64,000 nucleotides of DNA from Maribacter zhoushanensis (GCF_029350975.1 NZ_JARKMR010000001.1:682001-746000); one strand, 5' to 3'. Shown: positions 17,938 to 27,885, counted from the first letter of the stretch. Notes: generated from the sequence alone by a model not told the origin. Translations and numbers: made by a program.

Positions 17938-20900
17938 TTAATTCAGTTTAAAATGAACGTCTTGTTTCTCTAAAAGTTGTAATAACTCGGTCGAAATATT
18001 TACTTTTTGTCGCCTGCTGTTTAAAGTGACCTTAATTTTTTCTTCCATTTCATAAACGATAAAATTAACCGGATGTTCCCCTACGTGGTCTATGAAGGTG
18101 TCTTTGAGGGTGCGTACCTTCTCTTCTTTTAAATCGGCAATGTTTAGTTTTATCGTAAGCTTTCTGGCATAGGTTTCCATAACTTCTTGTAATAACATAA
18201 AGCTATTGAACTGCATTCTTGGGTCTCCTTTTTTACCCGTGTCCTTATTCATCCATCCATCACGAACAAATAATTTTACATAGGCAAAAGAGTTGATCAT
18301 TAAGAAGTGCCTGAATTTTAAATATTCTTCTCCAAAAATCCGAAATTCATAAGAGTCTGTGTAATCTTCCATAGTAAAAGCGGCCCAGCCTTTTCCATTT
18401 TTAGAAACTCTATGTTGTACATCTGTAATTACGGCGGCAAAGGTGAGTTCTCTATTTACATAGGTAGGCAAATCATTTACACAAGCTATGTTGGCATTAC
18501 AGAATGCTTTTACCTCTGTTTTGAAATCATCTAGAGGGTGACCTGATATATAAATACCAACCACTTCTTTTTCTCTGCGCAGTTTCTCCATAGTTCCCCA
18601 TTCCTCACATGGTGGTACCACAGGTTCTGGTATTTGCACTTCGCTGGCGTCACCAAATAAACTTACTTGACTTGAGTTCTCGCTTTCTTGGAATTTAGCG
18701 CCATACTTTATGGTCTTTTCCAGAAAGGTTACTCCGTCACCTTCATTATGAAAATACTGTGCTCTGTGAGTGTCTCCAAAAGAATCGAACCCACCTGCCA
18801 CAGCTAAACTTTCAAATGCTTTTTTATTGGCTGCGCGAAGTTCTATACGCTTTGCAAAATCGAAAACGGATTTATAGGGTCCGTCTTCTTTTCTGTTCTC
18901 AACGATGGTTTCTACTGCACCACGACCAACACCTTTTACGGCTCCCATGCCAAAACGTACGGCGCCGGCATCGTTCACTGCAAACTTGTAGTAAGATTCG
19001 TTTACGTCTGGACCCAATACTTCTAAGCCCATACGTTTACATTCCTCCATGAAGAAGGTAACTTGCTTAATATCGTTCATATTGTTGCTCAATACCGCAG
19101 CCATATACTCGGCAGGGTAGTGGGCTTTGCAATATGCGGTTTGGTAGGCAATCCAAGCATAGCAAGTAGAGTGAGATTTGTTGAAAGCATAGGCAGCGAA
19201 TGCTTCCCAGTCTTTCCAGATTTTCTCCAGTTTATCAACCGCATGTCCTTTAGCAGAAGCTTGTTCAATGAACTTTGGCTTCATTTTATCAAGTACGTGC
19301 TTTTGCTTTTTACCCATTGCCTTACGCAAGACATCGGCTTCACCCTTTGTAAAGTCCGCCAACTTTTGCGAAAGGAGCATCACTTGCTCTTGGTATACCG
19401 TAATACCGTAGGTTTCCGCTAAGTACTCCTCACAGGCATCTAAGTCATATACAATTTCTTCAGTACCGTGTTTACGGGCAATGAAACTTGGTATGTATTC
19501 CATTGGGCCGGGACGGTACAAGGCGTTCATGGCAATAAGATCCGCAAAAACCGTTGGTTTAAGCGATCTCATGTGCTTTTGCATACCGGGAGATTCATAT
19601 TGGAATACACCAACTGTTTCTCCTCTTTGAAAGAGTTCGTATGTTTTTACATCATCTAGCGGAAAATTCTCTGGGTCTAGCTCAACACCATGTTTTGCTT
19701 TTACGATCTTAACGGTGTCCTTTATCAAGGTCAGCGTTTTCAATCCCAAGAAATCCATCTTCAACAATCCTGCATCTTCCACGACCGAGTTGTCAAACTG
19801 GGTACAGTACATTTCGGAATCCTTGGCTAGGGCAACAGGAACGAACTTGGTAATATCATCTGGAGTAATAATGACCCCACAGGCATGAATACCGGTATTA
19901 CGAACGGAACCTTCTAAAACATATGCTTGGTTCAAAGTTTCCGATTCTGGACCATCGCCCTCGGAAATCGCTAAAAGCTCGTTTATTTTTTCTAAATCTT
20001 CTGATCTAAACTTTGAGCGTAAGACCTTTTCATCGACTCCAATTATCTTTTTTAGCTTAGACATATCGGGTATCAACTTTGCCATGCGATCAGAATCTTG
20101 CAGAGGCAAATCTAAAGCACGTGCCGTATCTCTAATAGCAGATTTGGCGGCCATGGTACCATACGTGATAATCTGTGCCACTTGGTTAGATCCGTACTTG
20201 TCAATTACATAATCCATTACACGACCACGCCCTTCATCATCAAAGTCAATATCAATATCGGGCATACTTACACGATCCGGATTTAGGAAACGCTCAAAAA
20301 GTAGGTCGTACTTAATAGGGTCTAGATTCGTAATCCATAAACAATAGGCTACGGCAGAACCTGCTGCGGATCCACGACCAGGACCAACGGATACATCCAT
20401 GTCTCGCGCTGCTCTAATGAAATCTTCCACAATCAAGAAATAACCAGGGTACCCTGTTTTTTCAATTACTTTAAGCTCAAAATCTAGCCTTTCATCAATT
20501 GCAGGAGTAATTTCCCCATATCTCTTTTTGGCGCCTTCATAGGTAATATGGCGTAGAAATTTATTTTCACCACGCTTACCACCGTCCAGTTTATCTTCCT
20601 CAAATTGAAACTCTTCAGGAATATTAAAGGCAGGTAACAGTACATCACGTGCCAAAGTAAAGGTCTCTACCTTGTCCACGATTTCTTGAATGTTGATGAT
20701 GGCTTCAGGAATATCCTTAAAAAGCTCTTTCATCTCATCAGATGACTTAAAATAGTATTCTTGGTTGGGCAGCCCGTAACGATACCCGCGACCACGACCT
20801 ATTGGTGTAGCCTGTTTTTCACCATCTTTTACACAAAGAAGAATATCGTGCGCATGTGCATTTTCTTTCTCTACATAATAGGTGTTGTTGGTAGCAACCA

Positions 20901-22374
20901 GTTTTACATTGTGCTTTTTTGCAAATTTTATCAATACCTGGTTTACGCGGTCTTCGTCTTCCTGTCCGTGACGCATAATTTCCATGTACAGGTCATCACC
21001 AAAAGTTTCTTTCCACCAAATTAATGCTTCCTCTGCCTGGTTTTCACCAACATTCAATACTTTACTGGGAACTTCACCATAAAGGTTCCCTGTAAGTACC
21101 ATAACATCTTCCTTGTACTGCTCAATAACTTTTTTATCGATACGTGGTACATAATATTTACCGCTAACGAATGCAATTGAAGACATTTTTGCCAAATTGA
21201 GATATCCTTTTTTGCTCTTGGCAAGCATTACAATTTGGTATCCGTTGTCTTTTTGAGATTTGTTGGTGTGGTCTTCACAGACTTGAAATTCACAACCTAT
21301 AATTGGGGTTATTTCCTGTTCAGGTTCCGGTAATTCGTTTAAAGGTTCTTGTCCTTCTTCTAAGGTGCCGTTTTGTGTAGCTTCAAATCTTTTTTGATTG
21401 GCTTCATTTCTAGATACAACACCTTTGTTATGATTTAATACTCCGTTTACAAAATGGAAAGCACCCATCATATTGGCATGGTCCGTCATGGCAACTGCAG
21501 GCATATTGGCTTTTGCTGCGGCTTTCACCAAATCAGGTACGCTTATGGTAGATTGTAATATGGAGAATTGTGTGTGATTGTGTAAATGTGCAAAACTTGC
21601 GTTTTCTAAGTAGGCAAGATTTTCTTCTATTTCTTCTTGAGAAACGCCACCAGTATCTTTTGCCCAAAGTGCATCGGCAATTTTTTTCGATGCTTTCTTA
21701 AGGTTGATATGTTTAAGACCGATAAGTTCTATTTCCTTCGGATTCGCCTCAGAGAAATTCTTGAAATAATCGGGCTGAACATCTAATTGTTCTTTGGTGT
21801 ACTGTTGCTTACGAATAAGTTCTAGAAAACAACGCGTAGTTGCCTCAACATCGGCAGTTGCATTATGCGCTTCGCCAAAAGGCTCGCCAAATAAAAATTG
21901 ATGCAGTTCAGTTAACGTAGGCAGTTTAAATTTACCGCCACGGCCACCAGGAATTTGGCACAATTGTGCCGTATGCTCGGTACAGGTATCTAAAACAGGT
22001 AGTTCCTGTAACGGATTTTCAACTCCTAAACGGTGAAATTCCGCCCCCATAATATTGACGTCGAATCCAACATTTTGCCCAACAATGAATTTTGTTTTAG
22101 ACATGGCAATGTTGAATTTCTCAAGAACCTCTGCTAGCGAAATACCTTTTTGTTCGGCTAGCTCTGTAGAAATACCGTGAATTTGTTCTGCGTCATATGG
22201 AATGTTGAATCCGTCTGGGCGTACTAGGTAATCTTCATGCTCAATGCAATTTCCCATATCGTCATGCAACTGCCAAGCTATTTGAATACAACGTGGCCAG
22301 TTGTCGGTGTCGGTAATAGGTGCGTTCCAGTTTTTTGGAAGACCGGTGGTTTCGGTATCAAAGATGAGGTACAT
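17938..22374 (-). CDS. dnaE: DNA polymerase III alpha subunit with N-terminal 3'-5' exonuclease domain
   Basis: 1478 residues, about 300 longer than E. coli DnaE. Residues 1-190 form a DnaQ-like proofreading exonuclease (FDTETTGLP with Asp6/Glu8, and HNATADVEAT near residue 168). The PHP domain starts near residue 262 (HLHNHTQFS, AMTDHANM). The polymerase core shows GPGRGSAAGSAVAYC near 663 and the catalytic PDIDIDFDDEGRGR near 700-706. The tau-binding/OB region follows (LTFAAVITDVQHR, FRIFGEEY). It is the replicative polymerase. Fusion of exonuclease and polymerase in one chain is, to my knowledge, common in Flavobacteriia. It is divergent from rpsP. Confidence 0.97.
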   Translation of the reverse strand: MYLIFDTETTGLPKNWNAPITDTDNWPRCIQIAWQLHDDMGNCIEHEDYLVRPDGFNIPYDAEQIHGISTELAEQKGISLAEVLEKFNIAMSKTKFIVGQNVGFDVNIMGAEFHRLGVENPLQELPVLDTCTEHTAQLCQIPGGRGGKFKLPTLTELHQFLFGEPFGEAHNATADVEATTRCFLELIRKQQYTKEQLDVQPDYFKNFSEANPKEIELIGLKHINLKKASKKIADALWAKDTGGVSQEEIEENLAYLENASFAHLHNHTQFSILQSTISVPDLVKAAAKANMPAVAMTDHANMMGAFHFVNGVLNHNKGVVSRNEANQKRFEATQNGTLEEGQEPLNELPEPEQEITPIIGCEFQVCEDHTNKSQKDNGYQIVMLAKSKKGYLNLAKMSSIAFVSGKYYVPRIDKKVIEQYKEDVMVLTGNLYGEVPSKVLNVGENQAEEALIWWKETFGDDLYMEIMRHGQEDEDRVNQVLIKFAKKHNVKLVATNNTYYVEKENAHAHDILLCVKDGEKQATPIGRGRGYRYGLPNQEYYFKSSDEMKELFKDIPEAIINIQEIVDKVETFTLARDVLLPAFNIPEEFQFEEDKLDGGKRGENKFLRHITYEGAKKRYGEITPAIDERLDFELKVIEKTGYPGYFLIVEDFIRAARDMDVSVGPGRGSAAGSAVAYCLWITNLDPIKYDLLFERFLNPDRVSMPDIDIDFDDEGRGRVMDYVIDKYGSNQVAQIITYGTMAAKSAIRDTARALDLPLQDSDRMAKLIPDMSKLKKIIGVDEKVLRSKFRSEDLEKINELLAISEGDGPESETLNQAYVLEGSVRNTGIHACGVIITPDDITKFVPVALAKDSEMYCTQFDNSVVEDAGLLKMDFLGLKTLTLIKDTVKIVKAKHGVELDPENFPLDDVKTYELFQRGETVGVFQYESPGMQKHMRSLKPTVFADLIAMNALYRPGPMEYIPSFIARKHGTEEIVYDLDACEEYLAETYGITVYQEQVMLLSQKLADFTKGEADVLRKAMGKKQKHVLDKMKPKFIEQASAKGHAVDKLEKIWKDWEAFAAYAFNKSHSTCYAWIAYQTAYCKAHYPAEYMAAVLSNNMNDIKQVTFFMEECKRMGLEVLGPDVNESYYKFAVNDAGAVRFGMGAVKGVGRGAVETIVENRKEDGPYKSVFDFAKRIELRAANKKAFESLAVAGGFDSFGDTHRAQYFHNEGDGVTFLEKTIKYGAKFQESENSSQVSLFGDASEVQIPEPVVPPCEEWGTMEKLRREKEVVGIYISGHPLDDFKTEVKAFCNANIACVNDLPTYVNRELTFAAVITDVQHRVSKNGKGWAAFTMEDYTDSYEFRIFGEEYLKFRHFLMINSFAYVKLFVRDGWMNKDTGKKGDPRMQFNSFMLLQEVMETYARKLTIKLNIADLKEEKVRTLKDTFIDHVGEHPVNFIVYEMEEKIKVTLNSRRQKVNISTELLQLLEKQDVHFKLN

Positions 22375-22649
22375 ATAGAATATTCTGTGTGTTCAAAAGC
22401 GGTCAAGTCATTGACCTAAAAAGTGTGTATAAAATTACAAAAAAAGTGATGGTTGAAAAGGTGGTTCTTACAAAGAGTTATTAACGTATGATTTTAAAGT
22501 GCGTTTTTTTAATATAAGTCGGTTTTGTTTTATTACTTATACACTTTGGAATAGCTGTTTAAACTGGTGTTTGAAGCTTAAAATATGATTTCTTTGCATT
22601 AGGTAATTAATCAGTAATTTTCTAAAGAATAAATAACTTGAATTCATTG
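22375..22649. other. Intergenic region between dnaE and rpsP
   Basis: AT-rich, with no convincing ORF; a small frame at 22537-22746 on the minus strand overlaps the rpsP promoter and has no protein-like features. Only one dyad stands out: GGTCAA-GTCA-TTGACC at 22401-22416, 27 bp upstream of the dnaE ATG. No tRNA or riboswitch was recognised. Confidence 0.6.
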
Positions 22650-22679
22650 TTGTCAATTCGGCATTTTGAATTATATTTG
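22650..22679 (+). promoter_or_regulatory. rpsP promoter, Bacteroidota type
   Basis: TTG at 22650-22652, a 19-nt spacer, then TATATTTG at 22672-22679. This fits the TTG-N19-TAnnTTTG consensus of the Bacteroidota primary sigma factor. Transcription would start near 22686, giving an untranslated leader of about 90 nt before the rpsP ATG at 22776. Confidence 0.75.
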
Positions 22680-22745
22680 CACCCGCTTTCAGATTAGCTT
22701 TGCTCACTGATGGCGAACGAGTTAAAAAACTAGAATTAATAATCA

Positions 22746-22760
22746 AGGGTCGGGCACCCT
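22746..22760 (+). promoter_or_regulatory. Small hairpin in the rpsP leader
   Basis: AGGGT-CGGGC-ACCCT forms a 5-bp stem with a 5-nt loop, 16 nt before the rpsP start codon. Its GC content stands out in an AT-rich leader. It could modulate translation initiation; this is inference from position only. Confidence 0.35.
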
Positions 22761-22775
22761 ACAAATTAATGTGAT

Positions 22776-23342
22776 ATGCCAGTAAAAATTAGATTACAAA
22801 GACACGGTAAAAAAGGAAAACCATTCTATTGGGTAGTTGCTGCAGATGCAAGAGCTAAAAGAGATGGTAAATTCTTAGAGAAATTAGGTATCTACAATCC
22901 TAATACAAACCCTGCAACAATTGAACTTGATGTTGATAGTTCTGTAAAGTGGTTACAAAACGGTGCACAACCAACTGATACTGCTAAAGCTATTCTTTCT
23001 TACAGAGGTGTTCTTTTAAAGCATCACTTATTAGGTGGTGTACGTAAAGGTGCATTGACTGAAGAGCAAGCTGAAGAAAAATTCAATGCTTGGGTTACTG
23101 AAAAAGAAGCTGCTATTGCCGATAAAGTTGGTGGTATAGATAAAGTTAAAGCTGATGCTAGAGCTGCTGCCTTAAAAGCAGAGAAAGAAGTTAATGATAA
23201 GCGTGCCGCTGAAGCTGCAGCTGCTGCATTACCAGAAACTCCAGAAGGGGAAAGTGCTGAAGAAGAAGTAGAAGCTGTTGAAGCTGCTGGTGAGCCAGAG
23301 CAAGCTACAGAAGCACCTGCTGCTGAAGAAGATAAAGCATAA
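22776..23342 (+). CDS. rpsP: 30S ribosomal protein S16 with long acidic tail
   Basis: 188 residues. The first ~80 are classical S16 ([21 protein letters not shown]-like start, [21 protein letters not shown]). The remaining ~105 residues, absent from E. coli S16 (82 aa), are rich in Ala, Glu and Lys and end in a low-complexity acidic tail. Long S16 proteins are usual in Bacteroidota. It assembles into the 30S subunit. rimM follows 13 bp downstream, an almost universal pairing. Confidence 0.98.
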   Translation: MPVKIRLQRHGKKGKPFYWVVAADARAKRDGKFLEKLGIYNPNTNPATIELDVDSSVKWLQNGAQPTDTAKAILSYRGVLLKHHLLGGVRKGALTEEQAEEKFNAWVTEKEAAIADKVGGIDKVKADARAAALKAEKEVNDKRAAEAAAAALPETPEGESAEEEVEAVEAAGEPEQATEAPAAEEDKA

Positions 23343-23355
23343 TTTTTAAGAGACG

Positions 23356-23883
23356 ATGCGAAAGGAAGATTGTTTCTACCTAGGTAATATCGTTTCAAAA
23401 TATAGTTTCAAAGGTGAGGTTCTAGTAAAACTAGATACCGATGACCCCGAGATTTACGAAAACATGGAATCAGTATTTGTTTCTTTAGGAAACAATCTGG
23501 TTCCATTTTTTATTAAAAGATGCCGACTTCACAAATCTAACTTACTTCGTATAGATTTTGAAGAGGTGAAATCAGAATCTGATGCTGATCGCATTATGAA
23601 ATCTGGACTCTATTTACCCCTTACCATGTTACCAAAACTTTATGGTAACAAATTTTATTACCACGAAATTATCGGTTTCTCTATGATAGATTCTGTTCAC
23701 GGTGATATTGGTATTATACAAAGTGTCAACGATACTACCGCACAAGCCTTGTTTGAAGTTGAAAAAGATGGCGTACAATTATTGATACCCGTAAGTGATG
23801 ATATCATTACTAAAGTAGATCGTGAGAACAAAAGTATTTTTGTGACTACTCCTGATGGTCTGGTTGAGTTGTATTTGTCTTAA
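23356..23883 (+). CDS. rimM: Ribosome maturation factor RimM
   Basis: 175 residues with the two-domain RimM plan: an N-terminal beta-barrel (CFYLGNIVSKYSFKGEVLVKL) and a C-terminal PRC barrel (LYGNKFYYHEIIGFSMID, LLIPVSDDIITKVD). It binds S19 and promotes late 30S assembly. It is translated from the rpsP transcript, with the ATG 13 bp after the rpsP stop. Confidence 0.96.
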   Translation: MRKEDCFYLGNIVSKYSFKGEVLVKLDTDDPEIYENMESVFVSLGNNLVPFFIKRCRLHKSNLLRIDFEEVKSESDADRIMKSGLYLPLTMLPKLYGNKFYYHEIIGFSMIDSVHGDIGIIQSVNDTTAQALFEVEKDGVQLLIPVSDDIITKVDRENKSIFVTTPDGLVELYLS

Positions 23884-23993
23884 ATGCCATTTTTTTTAGT
23901 ATGTTCTTTATAGTTTAGCATACTTTAATGACGTTTTTTTAATTACCATTATCTTATTATGTATTGTTCGGTTAAAAACACTAATTTTCAATT

Positions 23994-25079
23994 GTGGATA
24001 TTAGATTGAGGAAGTTTTTACGCAGACCAAAGTTTTTTGGTACAAGTGATATTAAACCTTGGCATCATATTCTCTTTTGGTCGGTTTACTTCATCTTCAA
24101 TACATTTCGTTGGACATTTATACATGATGATTTTCTACTCTCACTACGTACCAATTTAATTGGTTTCCCTATTCATATGTTCTTGGCATATTTGAACGCG
24201 TACTATTTAATGCCTAAATTTATTTATACCAAAAAGTACCTTCAATACACTGTATTTATACTGTTGGCCTTGGTTGTAATGCTTTTGTTTAAATATAATC
24301 TTACCTATTACTTGGTGAGTACAGATGTTATGCCTGAAGCAAATGAAGTCGTAGATTCACTGACCATTGGTTTTGCCGTACAGAGTATGATAGGTGAAGT
24401 ATATGTAATTTCATTTTTTACGGCGATAAAGCTTACCGTAGATTGGCTTAGGGAAAGTAGTAAGCTTCATGATCTAGAAAAGAGGCAACTTAAAACGGAA
24501 CTTCGTTTTTTGCGGTCTCAGGTATCGCCACATTTTTTCTTCAATACTTTAAATAATATATATTCTTTAACCTTGGAAAAATCTGATCAGGCACCAGAGG
24601 TTATTTTGAAGTTGTCAGAATTAATGCGCTATTTGTTGTATGCTACTAAAAAACAGCGTCAAGATTTAACCAGTGAAATTAATTGTATTAGAAATTACAT
24701 AGATTTGGAACGTATTCGGTTCGATGATTCTTTGAAAATAGATATGAATATTTCAGGTAGTCTTACTAACTGTAAAATACCACCCATGTTATTGATTCCC
24801 CTAATTGAAAATTGTTTTAAACATGGAGCGAATAAAAATATAGGGGAGATGAAAATTATCATCGATGTTAAAGTCGATGATGGATTTATGGATTTTGAGG
24901 TGTCGAATTCCATACCATTGGTGAATAAAGAATACGTTTATCCTGTAAAAATTGGAGGTATTGGACTCTCGAATGTTAAAAAACGTTTAGAGTTGGGATA
25001 TGGTAAAAACGATTACGATCTAAAGATTTTTGAAGAGGATAATATGTTCAATGTTTTTTTAAAGCTTAAGGTGATATGA
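23994..25079 (+). CDS. LytS/YehU-type sensor histidine kinase
   Basis: 361 residues starting at GTG. About four hydrophobic membrane segments fill the first ~150 residues (HHILFWSVYFIFNTF, LIGFPIHMFLAYLNA, YTVFILLALVVMLLF, IGEVYVISFFTAI). A coiled linker follows, then the His_kinase domain with phosphoacceptor His180 in SPHFFFNTLNNIYSL, and a GHKL ATPase domain (PPMLLIPLIENCFKHG, GGIGLSNVKKRLEL). There is no recognisable sensor domain beyond the membrane part. The stop overlaps the response-regulator start by 4 bp, so the pair is co-translated. Confidence 0.92.
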   Translation: MDIRLRKFLRRPKFFGTSDIKPWHHILFWSVYFIFNTFRWTFIHDDFLLSLRTNLIGFPIHMFLAYLNAYYLMPKFIYTKKYLQYTVFILLALVVMLLFKYNLTYYLVSTDVMPEANEVVDSLTIGFAVQSMIGEVYVISFFTAIKLTVDWLRESSKLHDLEKRQLKTELRFLRSQVSPHFFFNTLNNIYSLTLEKSDQAPEVILKLSELMRYLLYATKKQRQDLTSEINCIRNYIDLERIRFDDSLKIDMNISGSLTNCKIPPMLLIPLIENCFKHGANKNIGEMKIIIDVKVDDGFMDFEVSNSIPLVNKEYVYPVKIGGIGLSNVKKRLELGYGKNDYDLKIFEEDNMFNVFLKLKVI

Positions 25080-25789
25080 TTTTGAAAGTGATAGTAGTTG
25101 ATGATGAACCGTTGGCAATAAATGTGCTAAAAAACTATATAGAAAGAGTAAAAGAATTGCAATTAGTAGCTACTTTTTCTAATGCACTTGATGCCTCTAC
25201 TTTTTTGAGAGATCACAAGGTAGATATCATGTTTTTAGATATTAATATGCCTTTTCTTGACGGATTAGAATTTTTAAGCACCTTACATAATAAACCCTTC
25301 GTTATTATGACGACCGCACATGAAGAACATGCTTTAAAGAGCTTTGAACTTGAGGCTATAGATTATTTGGTGAAGCCTATTCCATTACCTCGTTTCTTTA
25401 AATCTGTTGATCGTGTTATTTGTCTTAAAAAGGGTTCTGGTAACGGTGGTTCAGATAAAGATGAGAAGCCTTCTATTTTTGTAAAAGTCGATAAAAAGAA
25501 ACTTCAAAAAGTATACCTTGAGGAAATTATGGTCGTAGAAAGCCTTAAAGATTACATTAGGATAATTACGCCTACGGCTAAATATATTATTCATAGAACC
25601 TTAAGTAGTTTTACCGATGAGCTACCTGGAGATAACTTTATTAGAATTCACCGCTCTTATACTATTGCTGTAGATAAAGTAAGTGTGGTAGAGGGTAATA
25701 GTGTAGAAATTGGCGGTATTAGATATACTATTGGTAGAAGCTATTTGGCAGATGCCAAAAGTAGAATTTTGAATGATTTAATTAATTAG
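25076..25789 (+). CDS. LytTR-family response regulator
   Basis: 237 residues. Receiver domain: acidic pocket VVDDEPLA, phosphoacceptor Asp55 in LDINMPFLDG, conserved Lys100 in LVKPI. The C-terminal LytTR DNA-binding domain (about 135-237) shows VESLKDYIRIIT and FIRIHRSYTIAVDKV. It is the partner of the kinase that overlaps it by 4 bp. The target genes are unknown. Confidence 0.94.
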   Translation: MILKVIVVDDEPLAINVLKNYIERVKELQLVATFSNALDASTFLRDHKVDIMFLDINMPFLDGLEFLSTLHNKPFVIMTTAHEEHALKSFELEAIDYLVKPIPLPRFFKSVDRVICLKKGSGNGGSDKDEKPSIFVKVDKKKLQKVYLEEIMVVESLKDYIRIITPTAKYIIHRTLSSFTDELPGDNFIRIHRSYTIAVDKVSVVEGNSVEIGGIRYTIGRSYLADAKSRILNDLIN

Positions 25790-25799
25790 GAAATATACA

Positions 25800-26513
25800 T
25801 TGAGCAAACTATTTAAATTTAAGCAATTCAGTATCAACCAAGACCGCTGTGCCATGAAAATTGGTACTGACGGTGTGTTACTTGGTGCTTGGACTACTGT
25901 GGATGCTAATCCGGAATCTATTCTTGATATTGGTGCTGGCACAGGGGTTATTAGTTTGATGTTGGCACAAAGAAGTCATGCAGAAGTTGTTGATGCCTTA
26001 GAAATAGATGCAGATGCCTACGAGCAATGTGTAGAGAATTTTGAGTTATCACCTTGGGGCGATCGTTTATATTGCTATCATGCCGGTCTAGATGAGTTTG
26101 TTGATGAAATTGAAGATCAATATGAGTTGATAGTTTGCAATCCGCCATTTTATTCAGAAACTGTTAGTTCAGGAAACGTACAGCGTGACCAAGCTAGGCA
26201 AAACGAGTTTCTTCCTTTTAATGAATTGTTAGAGGGAGTTTCAAAATTATTATCAGAAAACGGATTGTTCACTACCATTATACCATTCAAGGAAAAAGAT
26301 ACTTTCGTGAAAATGGCATCAGATTTAGGTTTAGTTATAACTGAATGTCTTCATGTAAAAGGTAATCCTACTGCAGAGATTAAACGCGTATTATTGGCTT
26401 TTTCTCGTAAAGGACAAGATTGTAAAGTGTCTGAATTAATAATTGAAACTGGCAGACATCAGTATACCCCTGAGTATGTGGAGCTGACTAAAGAATTTTA
26501 CTTAAAAATGTAA
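25800..26513 (+). CDS. tRNA1(Val) (adenine(37)-N6)-methyltransferase family protein
   Basis: 237 residues beginning at TTG. It is a class I SAM methyltransferase with motif I LDIGAGTGVISLMLA and the N6-adenine catalytic tetrad NPPF at residues 114-117. The opening KFKQFSINQDRCAMKIGTDG matches YfiC/TrmN6 enzymes, which methylate A37 of tRNA-Val. It lies 10 bp after the response regulator and may be read from the same transcript. The TTG start lacks a ribosome-binding site, as is common here. Confidence 0.88.
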   Translation: MSKLFKFKQFSINQDRCAMKIGTDGVLLGAWTTVDANPESILDIGAGTGVISLMLAQRSHAEVVDALEIDADAYEQCVENFELSPWGDRLYCYHAGLDEFVDEIEDQYELIVCNPPFYSETVSSGNVQRDQARQNEFLPFNELLEGVSKLLSENGLFTTIIPFKEKDTFVKMASDLGLVITECLHVKGNPTAEIKRVLLAFSRKGQDCKVSELIIETGRHQYTPEYVELTKEFYLKM

Positions 26514-26546
26514 CTTTACCTTAGTAAACTGTTGTATTTCTTTAAT

Positions 26547-26554
26547 TATATTTG
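26547..26554 (+). promoter_or_regulatory. Possible -7 box of the acyl-CoA dehydrogenase promoter
   Basis: TATATTTG fits the Bacteroidota TAnnTTTG element and lies 14 bp before the ATG. No TTG is found at the expected -33 position, so only half of the promoter is supported. Confidence 0.35.
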
Positions 26555-26568
26555 ATAAAAGCATTGAT

Positions 26569-27747
26569 ATGAGACCAGATTTATTTGAAGCGCCAGACTA
26601 TTATAATTTAGACGATTTACTTTCTGAAGAACATTTACTAATTCGTGATGCGGCTCGTCAATGGGTGAAAAGAGATGTCTCTCCTATTATTGAAGAATAT
26701 GCCCAAAAGGCAGAATTTCCTAAGCAGATTATAAAAGGTCTTGCCGAGATTGGTGCTTTTGGTCCGTACATTCCTGAAGAATACGGCGGTGCAGGGTTAG
26801 ATCAAATTAGTTACGGACTTATCATGCAAGAAATAGAAAGAGGAGATAGTGGTGTTCGTTCTACGGCATCGGTACAAACTTCTTTGGTGATGTACCCAAT
26901 TTTTACCTATGGAACAGAAGAGCAACGTAAAAAATACTTACCAAAATTAGCTTCGGGTGAATGGATGGGTTCTTTCGGTTTAACCGAGCCTAACCACGGT
27001 TCTAACCCTAGTGGTATGGAAACCAAGTATAAAGATATGGGTGATCATTATTTGTTGAACGGTGCAAAACTTTGGATTTCAAATTCGCCTTTTTGTGATA
27101 TAGCCGTAGTATGGGCAAAGAATGAAGAAGGTCGTATACATGGCTTAATAGTAGAACGTGGTATGGAAGGTTTCACAACTCCAGAAACGCATAACAAATG
27201 GTCTTTAAGAGCTTCGGCAACGGGGGAGCTGATTTTTGATAATGTAAAAGTGCCAAAAGAGAACCTTTTGCCCAATAAATCAGGATTAGGTGCGCCATTA
27301 GGTTGTTTGGATTCTGCAAGATTCGGAATTTCATGGGGAGCCATCGGTGCTGCAATGGACTGTTATGATACCGCATTAAGATATGCTAAGGAGCGTGTAC
27401 AATTTGGCAAGCCGATTGCCGCAACACAATTACAGCAAAAGAAATTGGCAGAAATGATTACCGAAATCACCAAGGCGCAATTGCTAGCATTTCGTTTGGG
27501 TCAGTTAAAGAATCAAGGTAAGGCTACTTCGGCACAAATATCAATGGCAAAAAGAAACAATGTGGAGATGGCTATAAAAATAGCCCGTGAGGCAAGACAG
27601 GTGTTAGGAGGTATGGGTATAATTGGCGAGTATAGCATTATGCGCCATATGATGAATTTAGAAAGTGTAATTACTTATGAAGGTACCCATGATATTCATT
27701 TGTTGATTACAGGAGCCGATATTACAGGTATGCCTGCTTTTCAATAA
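26569..27747 (+). CDS. Acyl-CoA dehydrogenase, glutaryl-CoA dehydrogenase-like
   Basis: 392 residues covering the full acyl-CoA dehydrogenase fold: an N-terminal helical domain (LIRDAARQWVKRDVSPII), the middle beta domain with GSFGLTEPNHGSNPSGMET, and a C-terminal helical domain with RVQFGKPIAATQLQQ. The catalytic base is Glu371 in TYEGTHDIH. The YEGTHDIH context resembles glutaryl-CoA dehydrogenases, which oxidise and decarboxylate glutaryl-CoA in lysine/tryptophan breakdown; a decarboxylating role is inferred, not proven. It uses FAD and passes electrons to ETF. It is monocistronic, followed by a strong terminator. Confidence 0.9.
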   Translation: MRPDLFEAPDYYNLDDLLSEEHLLIRDAARQWVKRDVSPIIEEYAQKAEFPKQIIKGLAEIGAFGPYIPEEYGGAGLDQISYGLIMQEIERGDSGVRSTASVQTSLVMYPIFTYGTEEQRKKYLPKLASGEWMGSFGLTEPNHGSNPSGMETKYKDMGDHYLLNGAKLWISNSPFCDIAVVWAKNEEGRIHGLIVERGMEGFTTPETHNKWSLRASATGELIFDNVKVPKENLLPNKSGLGAPLGCLDSARFGISWGAIGAAMDCYDTALRYAKERVQFGKPIAATQLQQKKLAEMITEITKAQLLAFRLGQLKNQGKATSAQISMAKRNNVEMAIKIAREARQVLGGMGIIGEYSIMRHMMNLESVITYEGTHDIHLLITGADITGMPAFQ

Positions 27748-27848
27748 AGTAACAGTTTGGTATAATTGCCTTAACATAGTATAAAGATTGAACATATACC
27801 TTTGAACATCGCGTGTAAGATGTGTGTATGTTTTTTGGATAAGAGCTT

Positions 27849-27874
27849 AAGCCGATGGGAGCATCGGCTTTTTT
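27849..27874. terminator. Bidirectional terminator between converging genes
   Basis: GCCGATG-GGAG-CATCGGC hairpin followed by a T-run, preceded by AA. It lies between the acyl-CoA dehydrogenase (plus) and the GH1 gene (minus), about 100 bp and 12 bp from their stops respectively. Confidence 0.8.
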
Positions 27875-27885
27875 ATGCGCTAAAT

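Noticed and set aside
22401-22416. Palindrome GGTCAAGTCATTGACC upstream of dnaE as a DnaA box or replication origin
   Set aside because: It does not match the DnaA box consensus and there is no cluster of boxes; it is kept only as a minor dyad.
23024-23398. Minus-strand ORF antisense to rpsP
   Set aside because: It is an Ala/Ser-rich shadow of the Ala/Glu-rich tail of S16.
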